The notes beneath the pieces were generated by a model. The model did no database searches and was not told the DNA's origin. It saw only the letters and a list, made by a program, of their open reading frames with translations. Source: Clostridium collagenovorans DSM 3089 (GTDB taxonomy: Bacteria; Bacillota; Clostridia; Clostridiales; Clostridiaceae). From it: a stretch of DNA of 64,000 bases. Positions 1 to 6,889 of this stretch are shown in pieces (position 1 is the stretch's first letter; each line of letters opens with the position of its first letter). The DNA is taken from assembly GCF_900130005.1 (NCBI RefSeq), contig NZ_FQXP01000003.1, positions 558,001-622,000 on the forward strand. Reading direction: 5' to 3'. Both the position numbers and the translations under genes were made by a program.

Positions 1-987
1 ATGGCACCATCCTTTGAGATTGCTTTAGTTGGGAGAGCTATAGTTGGATTTGGAGTTGCCTTTATTTATGTACCAATTATAAGAATTCTAGCAGACTGGT
101 TTAGAAAAGATGAATTTGCTACATATTCGGGTATACTTTTAGCCGTGGGAAATGCAGGTTCATTGGCTGCAGCAGCACCTTTAGTAGTATTAATGGCTAT
201 GATGGGATGGAGAAATTCAATGTATTCAGTTGGAGGTATATCCATATTTATAGGTATTTTAACATATTTAATTGTAAGAAATAAGCCAGAGGATATAGGT
301 GGTGCTTCTATTGCTTCAATAGAGGGAAGAGAAGTTCCGAAAGTTGCGCCTAAGGCAGTAGGAACTATGGAAGCTATAAAGAAGATATGTAAGAATTATA
401 ATTTCTGGACAACTGTTATAATGCTATCTTTTATGTATGGAACAATTATGGGATTCCAAGGATTGTGGGCGAATTCTTATGTAATGACTGTATATAATAT
501 GACTAAAGAACAAGCAGGAAAATTATTGAGTATTATTCCTATTTTTATGATAATAGGGTGTCCATTATCAGGTGTGATAGCTGATAAGGTTATAAAATCT
601 AAAAAAACTGTAGTTCTTTTAGGGTGTATATGTTATACATTAACTTGGATTCCACTTGTATTTATGACTGATTCTATAGGATTAGGTATGTTCAAAGTTC
701 TATTAGCTTTATATGGATTCTTTGGAGGATTCTTCGTTGTTGTTTACGCAAACTTAAAGGAAAATATAGACTTAAGTATGGCTGCAACAGCAACAGGATT
801 ATTGAATACCTTTGTATTCTTGTGTGGAGCATTATTCCAACAAATTATGAGTGCAATTATTGCTAAGAATACTGAAAATGGTGTTATAGCAGTAGCTGGT
901 TTTAAATCAGCATTTATATTCTGTTTTGCTGCTTTATTAATATGTATTACAGTTTATAGTACTCAAAAAAAGAAAAAAGCTAACTAA
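1..987 (+). CDS. MFS transporter, C-terminal part (cut by window start)
   Basis: Major facilitator superfamily secondary transporter in the cytoplasmic membrane. The reading frame is open at base 1 and the first visible residues already lie in an early membrane segment with the MFS-like stretch GRAIVGFG. About 80-100 N-terminal residues are therefore missing, because MFS proteins usually have 400-430 residues and 328 are visible. Roughly ten hydrophobic segments can be counted, with a basic loop (SKKTVVLLG) after the GVIADKVI motif near residue 190, the usual second-half repeat of the MFS loop motif. The lysine-rich tail ends in the cytoplasm. The substrate cannot be read from the sequence. 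A hairpin terminator follows directly. Confidence 0.85.
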   Translation: MAPSFEIALVGRAIVGFGVAFIYVPIIRILADWFRKDEFATYSGILLAVGNAGSLAAAAPLVVLMAMMGWRNSMYSVGGISIFIGILTYLIVRNKPEDIGGASIASIEGREVPKVAPKAVGTMEAIKKICKNYNFWTTVIMLSFMYGTIMGFQGLWANSYVMTVYNMTKEQAGKLLSIIPIFMIIGCPLSGVIADKVIKSKKTVVLLGCICYTLTWIPLVFMTDSIGLGMFKVLLALYGFFGGFFVVVYANLKENIDLSMAATATGLLNTFVFLCGALFQQIMSAIIAKNTENGVIAVAGFKSAFIFCFAALLICITVYSTQKKKKAN

Positions 988-1018
988 AATATAGGAAATG
1001 ATTAAGATAATATAAAGA

Positions 1019-1056
1019 GACTCCTCTTCTTAAATTAAAGAAGAGGAGTCTTTATA
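1019..1056. terminator. Bidirectional terminator, MFS gene / DUF1294 gene
   Basis: A 13-bp perfect stem (1019-1031 with 1038-1050, arm GACTCCTCTTCTT) has a 6-nt loop and is followed by a T-rich run. The right arm codes for the last codons and sits next to the stop codon of the opposing DUF1294 gene, so the terminator of the plus-strand gene overlaps the end of the minus-strand coding sequence. Confidence 0.8.
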
Positions 1057-1307
1057 TATTTCATAATGATAAATAATTGAATTATAAAGATTATAGGAAT
1101 TCCTAAGGTGAACTTTAAGTGTTTTGTTTTATGTCTAAAACTGTACATACCAATATATGCACCTAGACTTCCCCCTATAGTACTTATTCCTAAAAGCGTT
1201 GCTTCTGGAATCCTCCATTGTTTTCTTTTTGCTCTCCTTTTATCTTCATACATAAATATAAAGGCAATTAAGTTTATTGCAACAAGATAAATAAAAAAGT
1301 TATTCAT
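1035..1307 (-). CDS. DUF1294 family small membrane protein
   Basis: A 90-residue membrane protein of the DUF1294 (YsdA-like) family, function unknown. The family signature is visible: a first membrane helix, then DKRRAKRKQWRIPE near residues 22-35, a GG-S-GA-GM stretch, the RHKTKHLKF motif near residues 59-67, and a last hydrophobic helix. Length is typical. It converges on the preceding transporter gene and shares its terminator. A start at GTG or TTG codons further upstream is not needed. No functional partner is evident. Confidence 0.85.
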   Translation of the reverse strand: MNNFFIYLVAINLIAFIFMYEDKRRAKRKQWRIPEATLLGISTIGGSLGAYIGMYSFRHKTKHLKFTLGIPIIFIIQLFIIMKYIKTPLL

Positions 1308-1770
1308 AGCTATACTCCTAAAAAAGAATTTATAGTATCATCATAGCATATTTAATTGAAAAAAATAATAAATAAAATGGGAAATTATTTTCAGAATATT
1401 TGAAAATATTTCCTTGGTAATAATTTCAAATACATTGTGTTTTTTATTTCTTAGATAGTTAATGAAATGAAACTTTGAGTTTTTATGTTCTTTATATGTG
1501 AAAAGTTTAATGCTACGTAAATTTTAATAGTAGATATTAATAATATGAAGTATAAGTGGGAAGATATATTTAAAATTCAATTCATTTTATTAGTGAGAGT
1601 TAATTTTAACTTTCTAAGAATCTTTACTTAAATGCATATAATAAAAAAACTTTAGGAAATAATAAAAATAAATAGTATAGGGAAAATTAAATTCAAGTAT
1701 AATCTATCCATTAAACATAAAAATTGCTATAATATTTATGATTCAATTGATTGCTTTGGGAGGTAATAAC
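1308..1770. other. Intergenic region with divergent-type regulatory signals
   Basis: 463 bases without a gene. It contains a CodY-box-like site (1386-1400) and, just before the next gene, an extended -10 element TGCTATAAT (1725-1733) without a convincing -35. I saw no small reading frame with a ribosome-binding site. Confidence 0.5.
1386..1400. promoter_or_regulatory. CodY-box-like site
   Basis: TATTTTCAGAATATT matches 13 of 15 positions of the known CodY consensus AATTTTCWGAAAATT. It lies about 80 bp upstream of the DUF1294 start and 370 bp upstream of the siroheme reductase. In so AT-rich a genome chance matches are likely, so this is only a candidate. Confidence 0.3.
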
Positions 1771-2442
1771 ATGAAAGATTTATTAGAAAAAGGTGCAGTA
1801 CTTCAAAGAGATAAAGAGACATATGCAATTGCACCGCATTTAACAGGTGGATTAGTAACTCCGGATCAACTTAGAACAATTGCTGATGTAGCGGAAAAAT
1901 ATAATGCTGCTGCTTTAAAGGTAACAGGTGCTCAACGTATAGCTATTGTAGGTCTTAAAGAAGATGATATAGATAGTGCTTGGGAAGATTTAGGTATGAA
2001 ACCAGGTGCTGCAATAGGATTATGTGTTAGAAGTATAAAAATTTGTCCAGGAACTACTTTTTGTAAAAGAGGTTTACAAGATTCTGTAGACATTGGTTCA
2101 AAGCTTGATGGTTTATATCATGGAAGAAATCTTCCTAATAAACTTAAAATAGCTGTAAGTGGATGTCCAAATAGTTGTGCAGATAGTCACACTAGAGATA
2201 TAGGATTAATAGGTGGTGGAAAAGGCTGGATTATTTATGTTGGAGGAAAAGGCGGAGTTAGACCAAGACTAGGAGATAAACTAGTTATGAATGTTTCTCC
2301 AGAGAATACTTTAGCTTTAGTTGAAAAAATAATTGCAGTTTATGATGAAAATGCTGAAGGAAAAGAAAGATTGGGAGACTACATAGATAGAGTAGGGTTA
2401 GAAACTTTTAAAGAAAAATTAAATTTAGAGCAATATATATAA
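1771..2442 (+). CDS. Small siroheme/4Fe-4S nitrite/sulfite reductase-like protein
   Basis: A 223-residue protein of the nitrite/sulfite reductase hemoprotein family. The coupled siroheme-[4Fe-4S] binding pattern is intact: C92-x5-C98 (CPGTTFC) and C132-x3-C136 (CPNSC). An N-terminal ferredoxin-like half precedes it (LTGGLVTPDQL, KVTGAQR). It corresponds to a single hemoprotein module without the NAD(P)H/flavin part of NirB or CysJ. The start at 1771 is chosen because GGGAGGT (1758-1764) lies just before it. An ATG 33 nt upstream falls at the probable transcription start after the extended -10 at 1725-1733. The gene is monocistronic and has its own terminator. The in vivo substrate (nitrite, sulfite or other) and electron donor are unknown. 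Confidence 0.8.
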   Translation: MKDLLEKGAVLQRDKETYAIAPHLTGGLVTPDQLRTIADVAEKYNAAALKVTGAQRIAIVGLKEDDIDSAWEDLGMKPGAAIGLCVRSIKICPGTTFCKRGLQDSVDIGSKLDGLYHGRNLPNKLKIAVSGCPNSCADSHTRDIGLIGGGKGWIIYVGGKGGVRPRLGDKLVMNVSPENTLALVEKIIAVYDENAEGKERLGDYIDRVGLETFKEKLNLEQYI

Positions 2443-2452
2443 TATACTAGTA

Positions 2453-2500
2453 ACACCTTAATTATATAAGTTATGCTTATATGATTAAGGTGTTTTTATT
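2453..2500 (+). terminator. Rho-independent terminator after siroheme reductase
   Basis: Stem ACACCTTAAT (2453-2462) pairs with ATTAAGGTGT (2484-2493), extended inward by TATATAAG/CTTATATG pairing, followed by a T-rich run. Confidence 0.8.
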
Positions 2501-2855
2501 TTAAATAGTATTAAATAAAGTTTAGTTTTTAGTATAGTAATTTATAAAAAAGTTAAACATAACCAAGGTGAACTATATATATTTATATCAAATAAGTACA
2601 TTATTGATATTTAAGCATATTAATAAGATGAATAATTAAATTATAAAATTAATTAATATTCTAAGAAATAGTGAAAATTTATTGGTTATATTATTATAAA
2701 TACAAGAGATAAGTTTACATAATAAATATTATGAGGATTATAAAAAATGTAAACTCCAAAGAAATCAAATTCAATAGTTTGGTATTTGACACAAAATATT
2801 GTAATATGCTATGATTTTAGAAATGATTTTTATACCAGAATAAGGGGGAACTTAA
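2501..2855 (+). promoter_or_regulatory. Intergenic region with promoter for ProC-like gene
   Basis: 355 bases without a gene. A good vegetative promoter is present: TTGACA (2786-2791), 18-bp spacer, TATGAT (2810-2815), giving a start of transcription about 30-35 nt before the start codon. The rest is AT-rich with nothing I recognise. Confidence 0.65.
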
Positions 2856-3695
2856 ATGAACAATAATGTGGGGTTTATAGGTATTGGCAGTATGGGTTCA
2901 ATGATGGTGAATCAATTTCTTGAATCTGGAGATTTAAAACAAGAAAATGTTTATTTATCAAATCGTTCTCAAGAAAAACTTGAAAATTTCAAAGTAAAAT
3001 ATCCTAATATTAATTGCTGTAAAAGTAATAAGGAAGTTGCAGCGGCTTGTAGTAGAATTATAATTGCTGTGGAACCATTAAATGTTCCAGAAGTAATAAA
3101 AGAAATTAGAGAGGTTTTAAATGAAGAAAGCTATTTAATTATTTCTACAGCTACTATAGCTTTTGAAGATTTATATAAAATTTACTATGGAAGCATGACT
3201 AAATTTATGCCTACTTTAAATTCAAGGGTTAGAAGTGGGGTATCTTTAATTTGTCATAACAACGTAGTTTCTAAAGAGAATTCTCAGTTTTTTGAAAAAT
3301 TAATGGGTAGTATCAGTGAAGTTAAACTTATAAAGGAAGAAGATATTAACTTATGTCATAACCTAACTGGATGTATGCCAGCATTTATAGCAGAAATTCT
3401 ATCTAAGTTTCTTAAGGCTGCTAACAAGTTTAGTATTAATCTTACTGAAGAAGAAATGGAGCATATAATAATGCAATCAGTATATGGAACTTCTAAATTA
3501 TTTGTTGAAAATGATATGAAACTTGAAGAAACGATAAAAGGAGTATCTACTAAGGGTGGAATTACTTATGAAGGTATACAGGTTTTAGAAGAAAAGTTAC
3601 CACAAGTATTTGAGGAAGTTTTAAAAAGAACAACTGATAAATATACTACTATAACACAAAAAGGTGAAGATATAGTAAATAATATGGAATTATAG
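2856..3695 (+). CDS. Pyrroline-5-carboxylate reductase family (ProC-like) oxidoreductase
   Basis: A 279-residue NAD(P)-dependent oxidoreductase of the ProC family. It starts with a Rossmann nucleotide-binding motif (GFIGIGSMGSMM, about residues 6-17), followed by an NRSQEKL segment after strand 2. The C-terminal dimerisation domain carries the family block STKGGITYEG (about residues 230-239). In ProC this block is typically T-x-x-GGTT-x-x-G, so it is slightly altered. The middle region is divergent (FMPTLNSRVRSGVSLIC, where classical ProC has a MPN-x-P-A block). It may therefore be a paralogue such as a ComER-like protein and not the biosynthetic proline enzyme. A GGGGG ribosome-binding site lies 8 nt upstream. 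Confidence 0.75.
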   Translation: MNNNVGFIGIGSMGSMMVNQFLESGDLKQENVYLSNRSQEKLENFKVKYPNINCCKSNKEVAAACSRIIIAVEPLNVPEVIKEIREVLNEESYLIISTATIAFEDLYKIYYGSMTKFMPTLNSRVRSGVSLICHNNVVSKENSQFFEKLMGSISEVKLIKEEDINLCHNLTGCMPAFIAEILSKFLKAANKFSINLTEEEMEHIIMQSVYGTSKLFVENDMKLEETIKGVSTKGGITYEGIQVLEEKLPQVFEEVLKRTTDKYTTITQKGEDIVNNMEL

Positions 3696-3767
3696 AGAAT
3701 AAGTATGATACCTTAAAAATAATAAAATGTTATTTAAAGATATATACTAGTAGATAAGAATATAAAT

Positions 3768-3872
3768 AAAAGTCATGGTTAAATAGTTTGAAAGTAAAGA
3801 CTTGGAATCACTATTTATAAGAAGTAGTGATCTCAAGTCGTAATTCAAAACTAAGAATCCATGACTTTTTCT
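3768..3872. terminator. Long (about 100 nt) imperfect hairpin between convergent genes
   Basis: AAAAGTCATGG (3768-3778) pairs with CCATGACTTTT (3859-3869). The intervening bases also pair over most of their length, including GACTTG with CAAGTC and ATCACTA with TAGTGAT around a short loop. It lies between the convergent ProC-like gene and queT and ends in a T run on both strands, so it probably terminates both. Its length far exceeds a normal terminator. Confidence 0.65.
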
Positions 3873-3878
3873 TTTACA

Positions 3879-4358
3879 TTATTTTAATTTAAGTAAATTT
3901 GTTAGTCTTTCATTATTCATTAAAACTTTGAAAACTGGGAAACCAATAAGTGTTACTACTACAAATTCTCCTAAAGCAACTTGAAGCGTTGTAAGTATAA
4001 AAGGCATTTTGGTAATGAAATATAACTCAGCACCTACAAACACACAATTTAATGTTGGCCATAAAGAGGCAACAAAAAGGCTTTTACTTTTAGAAATCAT
4101 ATAAACACTTAAAAATGTAGCAAAACTACCTACAAAGACGTCTATTAAGCCTAAAGGACTAAATAAGTTTGCAATTGCACATCCTAAAACAAGTCCAGGT
4201 ATATAGTCTTTATCTAAAAATGCTAAAAGCACAAGTATTTCTGAAAATCTAAATTGTATTGCACCAAAACTTAAGGGTGCAATTGCTACTGTACATACTG
4301 CATAAATAGCAGCAATCATAGCTGTTTTAACTAAAAATTTTGTATCTATTTTATTCAT
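3879..4358 (-). CDS. queT: QueT family queuosine-precursor transporter
   Basis: A 159-residue integral membrane protein of the QueT (DUF988) family, the substrate-binding S component of an ECF-type importer for preQ1/queuine-like 7-deazaguanines. Five or six hydrophobic helices are visible. Family hallmarks include APLSFGAIQFRFSE near residues 27-40 and SPLGLIDVFVGSFAT near residues 67-81. The energising EcfA/EcfT subunits are not in this window and are presumably shared. The start overlaps the end of the upstream radical SAM gene by 8 nt, so the two are translationally coupled. Both lie behind a preQ1-I riboswitch, which independently supports the substrate. Confidence 0.85.
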   Translation of the reverse strand: MNKIDTKFLVKTAMIAAIYAVCTVAIAPLSFGAIQFRFSEILVLLAFLDKDYIPGLVLGCAIANLFSPLGLIDVFVGSFATFLSVYMISKSKSLFVASLWPTLNCVFVGAELYFITKMPFILTTLQVALGEFVVVTLIGFPVFKVLMNNERLTNLLKLK

Positions 4359-5061
4359 TTAATTCTCCTCCAACTCCAAAATCAGTATTATTCCAAAGAA
4401 TTTCTACGGAAGGATTTTCTTCAAGGTAGCTATAGTTTTCTTTAAACCACTTTATAAGCTCTTCATCTCTTTTGAATTTTGTAGAATTTTCAACATAAAT
4501 ATTTATACAAATTCTTTTAAAGCTTTTTAATGCGCAGTCTATGTCATAGGCTATGCTTTCCTTAGTTTGTCCTTCTATACCAAACATTAAACAAACAGAA
4601 TCAAAGATATCACCAGCTTCATAAGGAGTCTTTAGCTTGATACCTTTCTTCAAGATATTGTTTCTAAAGTTATCATCAAAAGTTTCTATTCCAGTCTTGA
4701 AAATTACAGTAGTTGGAGAAAAAAAGTCTCTAATTTCATTAAGTCTGTTTTTATATATCCAATGACTTTCAAAATAAAGAGTATCTATAGCTTTATTTTG
4801 AATCACTTCTTTTATTTCTTTAAGGGTTGCTTCGGGTAACTCAAAACAACTGCCAGAATTTATAACTTCTAATTGCTTAAACTCACCAGTAACATTTTTA
4901 AGTATTTCATTGTTAAGTTTAATCATTTCTTCTTCATGAGTATCATTATCTTCTATATAATCACAAAATGTACAACGACCCCACTTACAAGGAAACCCCT
5001 TAAGTAAGACTATTTCTCTTTTATTTTTATTTGTTATTTTACTGTATCTTTCAAGATCCAT
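4351..5061 (-). CDS. queL: Radical SAM protein, probable queuine lyase (QueL)
   Basis: A 236-residue radical SAM protein. The cluster motif is C25-x4-C30-x2-C33 (CKWGRCTFC), one residue longer than the canonical CxxxCxxC. Further SAM-domain features follow: NSGSCFELPEAT near residues 68-79, FESHWIY, and FKTGIETFD near residues 120-128. The gene overlaps queT and sits directly behind a preQ1-I riboswitch. Established knowledge: in Clostridioides difficile a radical SAM enzyme named QueL releases queuine from queuosine-derived nucleoside during salvage, next to a QueT-type transporter. Family, gene neighbour and riboswitch all fit that assignment. The exact substrate form is inferred. A GAGGAG ribosome-binding site precedes the ATG. 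Confidence 0.72.
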   Translation of the reverse strand: MDLERYSKITNKNKREIVLLKGFPCKWGRCTFCDYIEDNDTHEEEMIKLNNEILKNVTGEFKQLEVINSGSCFELPEATLKEIKEVIQNKAIDTLYFESHWIYKNRLNEIRDFFSPTTVIFKTGIETFDDNFRNNILKKGIKLKTPYEAGDIFDSVCLMFGIEGQTKESIAYDIDCALKSFKRICINIYVENSTKFKRDEELIKWFKENYSYLEENPSVEILWNNTDFGVGGELNE

Positions 5062-5160
5062 ATTTATAAGTCTCCTCTTTTTAATTGTTTTGCTTTAAAT
5101 GTTATATTCTATAAAGCAGTAATAAAATATAACTTTTATATTTTGGCCTTAATTTCAATA

Positions 5161-5275
5161 AAAAATAAAAAAACTACCTAAAAATTAGGTAGTTTACATA
5201 CTAAAAAGAACTATGTTATTTCCATAGTGTAAAGGTACCTAGTTTTTTTATGCAGGAGGTTTACGAACTGCAGTA
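5161..5275 (-). promoter_or_regulatory. preQ1-I riboswitch with transcription terminator
   Basis: Read on the minus strand. The aptamer occupies 5272-5237: P1 stem TGCAG/CTGCA (5272-5268 with 5255-5251) encloses a 12-nt loop. It is followed by an A-rich tail (TAAAAAAACTAGGT) whose AGGT can pair with ACCT in the loop, forming the H-type pseudoknot typical of preQ1-I. Downstream is an 11-bp terminator stem AAACTACCTAA/TTAGGTAGTTT (5195-5185 with 5181-5171) plus a U tract. TAGGTA of the tail can instead pair with TACCTA of the terminator's first arm, an antiterminator. Ligand binding would lock the pseudoknot and free the terminator, giving an OFF switch for queL-queT. Confidence 0.85.
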
Positions 5276-5368
5276 TTAAATTTTAGTAATTACTTTTATA
5301 CATTTATGCGAAATAATTAATTGAGTTATAAATTATTACATACAACTTAATTAATTATAACATAAATT

Positions 5369-5397
5369 ATTTTAATGCATTGAAATCAATAAGTCAA
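5369..5397 (-). promoter_or_regulatory. Candidate promoter for riboswitch-queL-queT
   Basis: On the minus strand TTGACT (5397-5392), 17-bp spacer, TAAAAT (5374-5369). Transcription would start about 90 nt before the aptamer. It overlaps the intergenic space shared with the divergent defence-like operon. Confidence 0.45.
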
Positions 5398-5451
5398 ATA
5401 TTAAATTAATAATAAATATGTTTTTAAATTTTAAATAGTAAACTACTTAAT

Positions 5452-5532
5452 TTGACATAAATTTCACTATAAACTGTAGTATTATTTAATTATAAATTGA
5501 ATTATGGAGGATAAAACATGGAAAAATTGTGA
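5452..5532 (+). promoter_or_regulatory. Candidate promoter and 4-codon leader frame of the island
   Basis: TTGACA at 5452-5457 is followed after 17 bp by TGTAGT (5475-5480), a moderate -10. Downstream, GGAGG (5506-5510) precedes ATG GAA AAA TTG TGA (5518-5532), a four-residue frame MEKL with a better spaced ribosome-binding site than the following gene. It may be a leader peptide, a remnant of an earlier gene start, or chance. Confidence 0.35.
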
Positions 5533-5578
5533 GAAGATTAATAAATAATATTAATTAAAGTATGAAGAGGTGAAGGTT

Positions 5579-6889
5579 TTGAATGAAATAGATGTATTAG
5601 TGGAGCTTATGGATAAGTCTCAAATAGAATTATTTTTAAAACTCTTTAAAGAAAATTATAAAAATTCTTATATGGATTTAAAAAAGCTAAAATTAAAAAA
5701 GTGTATAAAAAAAGACAACTCTAAAAAGGATTCTTTTTACAACGTGCTTAGTACCTATAAAACTGATAAATTTAAAAATTCCACTTTAAAGGAAATTCTG
5801 AGAGATGACTTAGATATAACAGACGATGTTAAATTTGCTAATGCTGTAATATATCATGGTGAAAAAATAAAGGAAGTACTTCCACAGATAACAGAAAACT
5901 TAAAAAATAATGATCCCCCATTTTATAAAATCAGCGACCCTGTGTCAGAGAGAGAGATTTGCGAATATTTTGTAAATAGGTATTTCCTAAAGAAAGATAA
6001 TTACGTAGAGGTTTTAAGAAACTCTGTTGAAGAAGTCTTTAGAGAAGAAACAGAGATAATTGAGAAAATAGAAAAGGAAACTTCTAAGTTAGGTATTCAA
6101 GAACTGTATAGTTATTTTAAATGTAATGAAGTAGAATATGGTGATATTCCTATTTTAAGTGTTATTTTAGAAAGATTACCCTTTCAAGATGAAGAGAGGA
6201 AAGGTATATATTTAGGAATTATCAAAGAAAGAATAGAAAAATTAAGTAATATAAAAATAGAAAATGATGAAAATAATTCTTTGAAAGAAAGCATTTTAAA
6301 ATATGAAAATAAAGTTGAATTTTTAGAAAAGGAGATAAGTAATTTAAATGAGCAGTTAGAGAAGTTAAAAACAAATAACAATAAATTAGAAGAAAATAAT
6401 GAGCTTTTAAATAAGGATAATAAGTTATTTAGAGAAGCTATAAAAATAAAGGAAATTGATATTAATAACATAGAAAAGGATTTAAGAGATGAAATTAATG
6501 TATTGAAAAGTCAGAATATGAGCTTAAAGACAAAGTGTGATATGTATAGTAAAGAGCTTAGAATATTTTCTTGTAGTGACGAGGACTTTGAAAGTGAAAT
6601 AGTTATAATAACTAATAATAGTGTTAATTTACTCAAAAATATGTTCCCAGAAGTCAAATTTTATTCTATTATGCAGTGGAAAACGGTGGATGCAAGTAAG
6701 CGAAATATAAGTAAGATTATAATTCATAGAAATGGCATGTCATCTAAAGATATAGAGGAATTAGAAAAAGATTTCATAAAATTTAATATAGAATATGAAA
6801 CTATATTATCTAGAGATCAAAGGGAATTATTGGATTTCATATTGGAACTTAGAAAAGGGGATTGGGGTGTAACATATGAGAGAGTATAA
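5579..6889 (+). CDS. Coiled-coil protein, first gene of McrBC-like cluster
   Basis: A 436-residue soluble protein that I cannot assign to a named family. The N-terminal about 210 residues are helical and charged. Residues about 225-325 form a clear coiled coil (repeated E/K/N/L heptads such as KVEFLEKEISNLNEQLEKLK). The last about 100 residues look like a small alpha/beta domain with alternating strands (SEIVIITNNSVNLL, SKIIIHRNGMSSKD). The TTG start at 5579 is chosen because AGAGGTGA (5566-5573) lies 5 nt before it; a GTG at 5570 sits inside that ribosome-binding site. The end overlaps the next gene by 14 nt, so it is coupled to the McrB-like ATPase. By context it is probably a sensor or regulator of the system. 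Confidence 0.7.
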   Translation: MNEIDVLVELMDKSQIELFLKLFKENYKNSYMDLKKLKLKKCIKKDNSKKDSFYNVLSTYKTDKFKNSTLKEILRDDLDITDDVKFANAVIYHGEKIKEVLPQITENLKNNDPPFYKISDPVSEREICEYFVNRYFLKKDNYVEVLRNSVEEVFREETEIIEKIEKETSKLGIQELYSYFKCNEVEYGDIPILSVILERLPFQDEERKGIYLGIIKERIEKLSNIKIENDENNSLKESILKYENKVEFLEKEISNLNEQLEKLKTNNNKLEENNELLNKDNKLFREAIKIKEIDINNIEKDLRDEINVLKSQNMSLKTKCDMYSKELRIFSCSDEDFESEIVIITNNSVNLLKNMFPEVKFYSIMQWKTVDASKRNISKIIIHRNGMSSKDIEELEKDFIKFNIEYETILSRDQRELLDFILELRKGDWGVTYERV

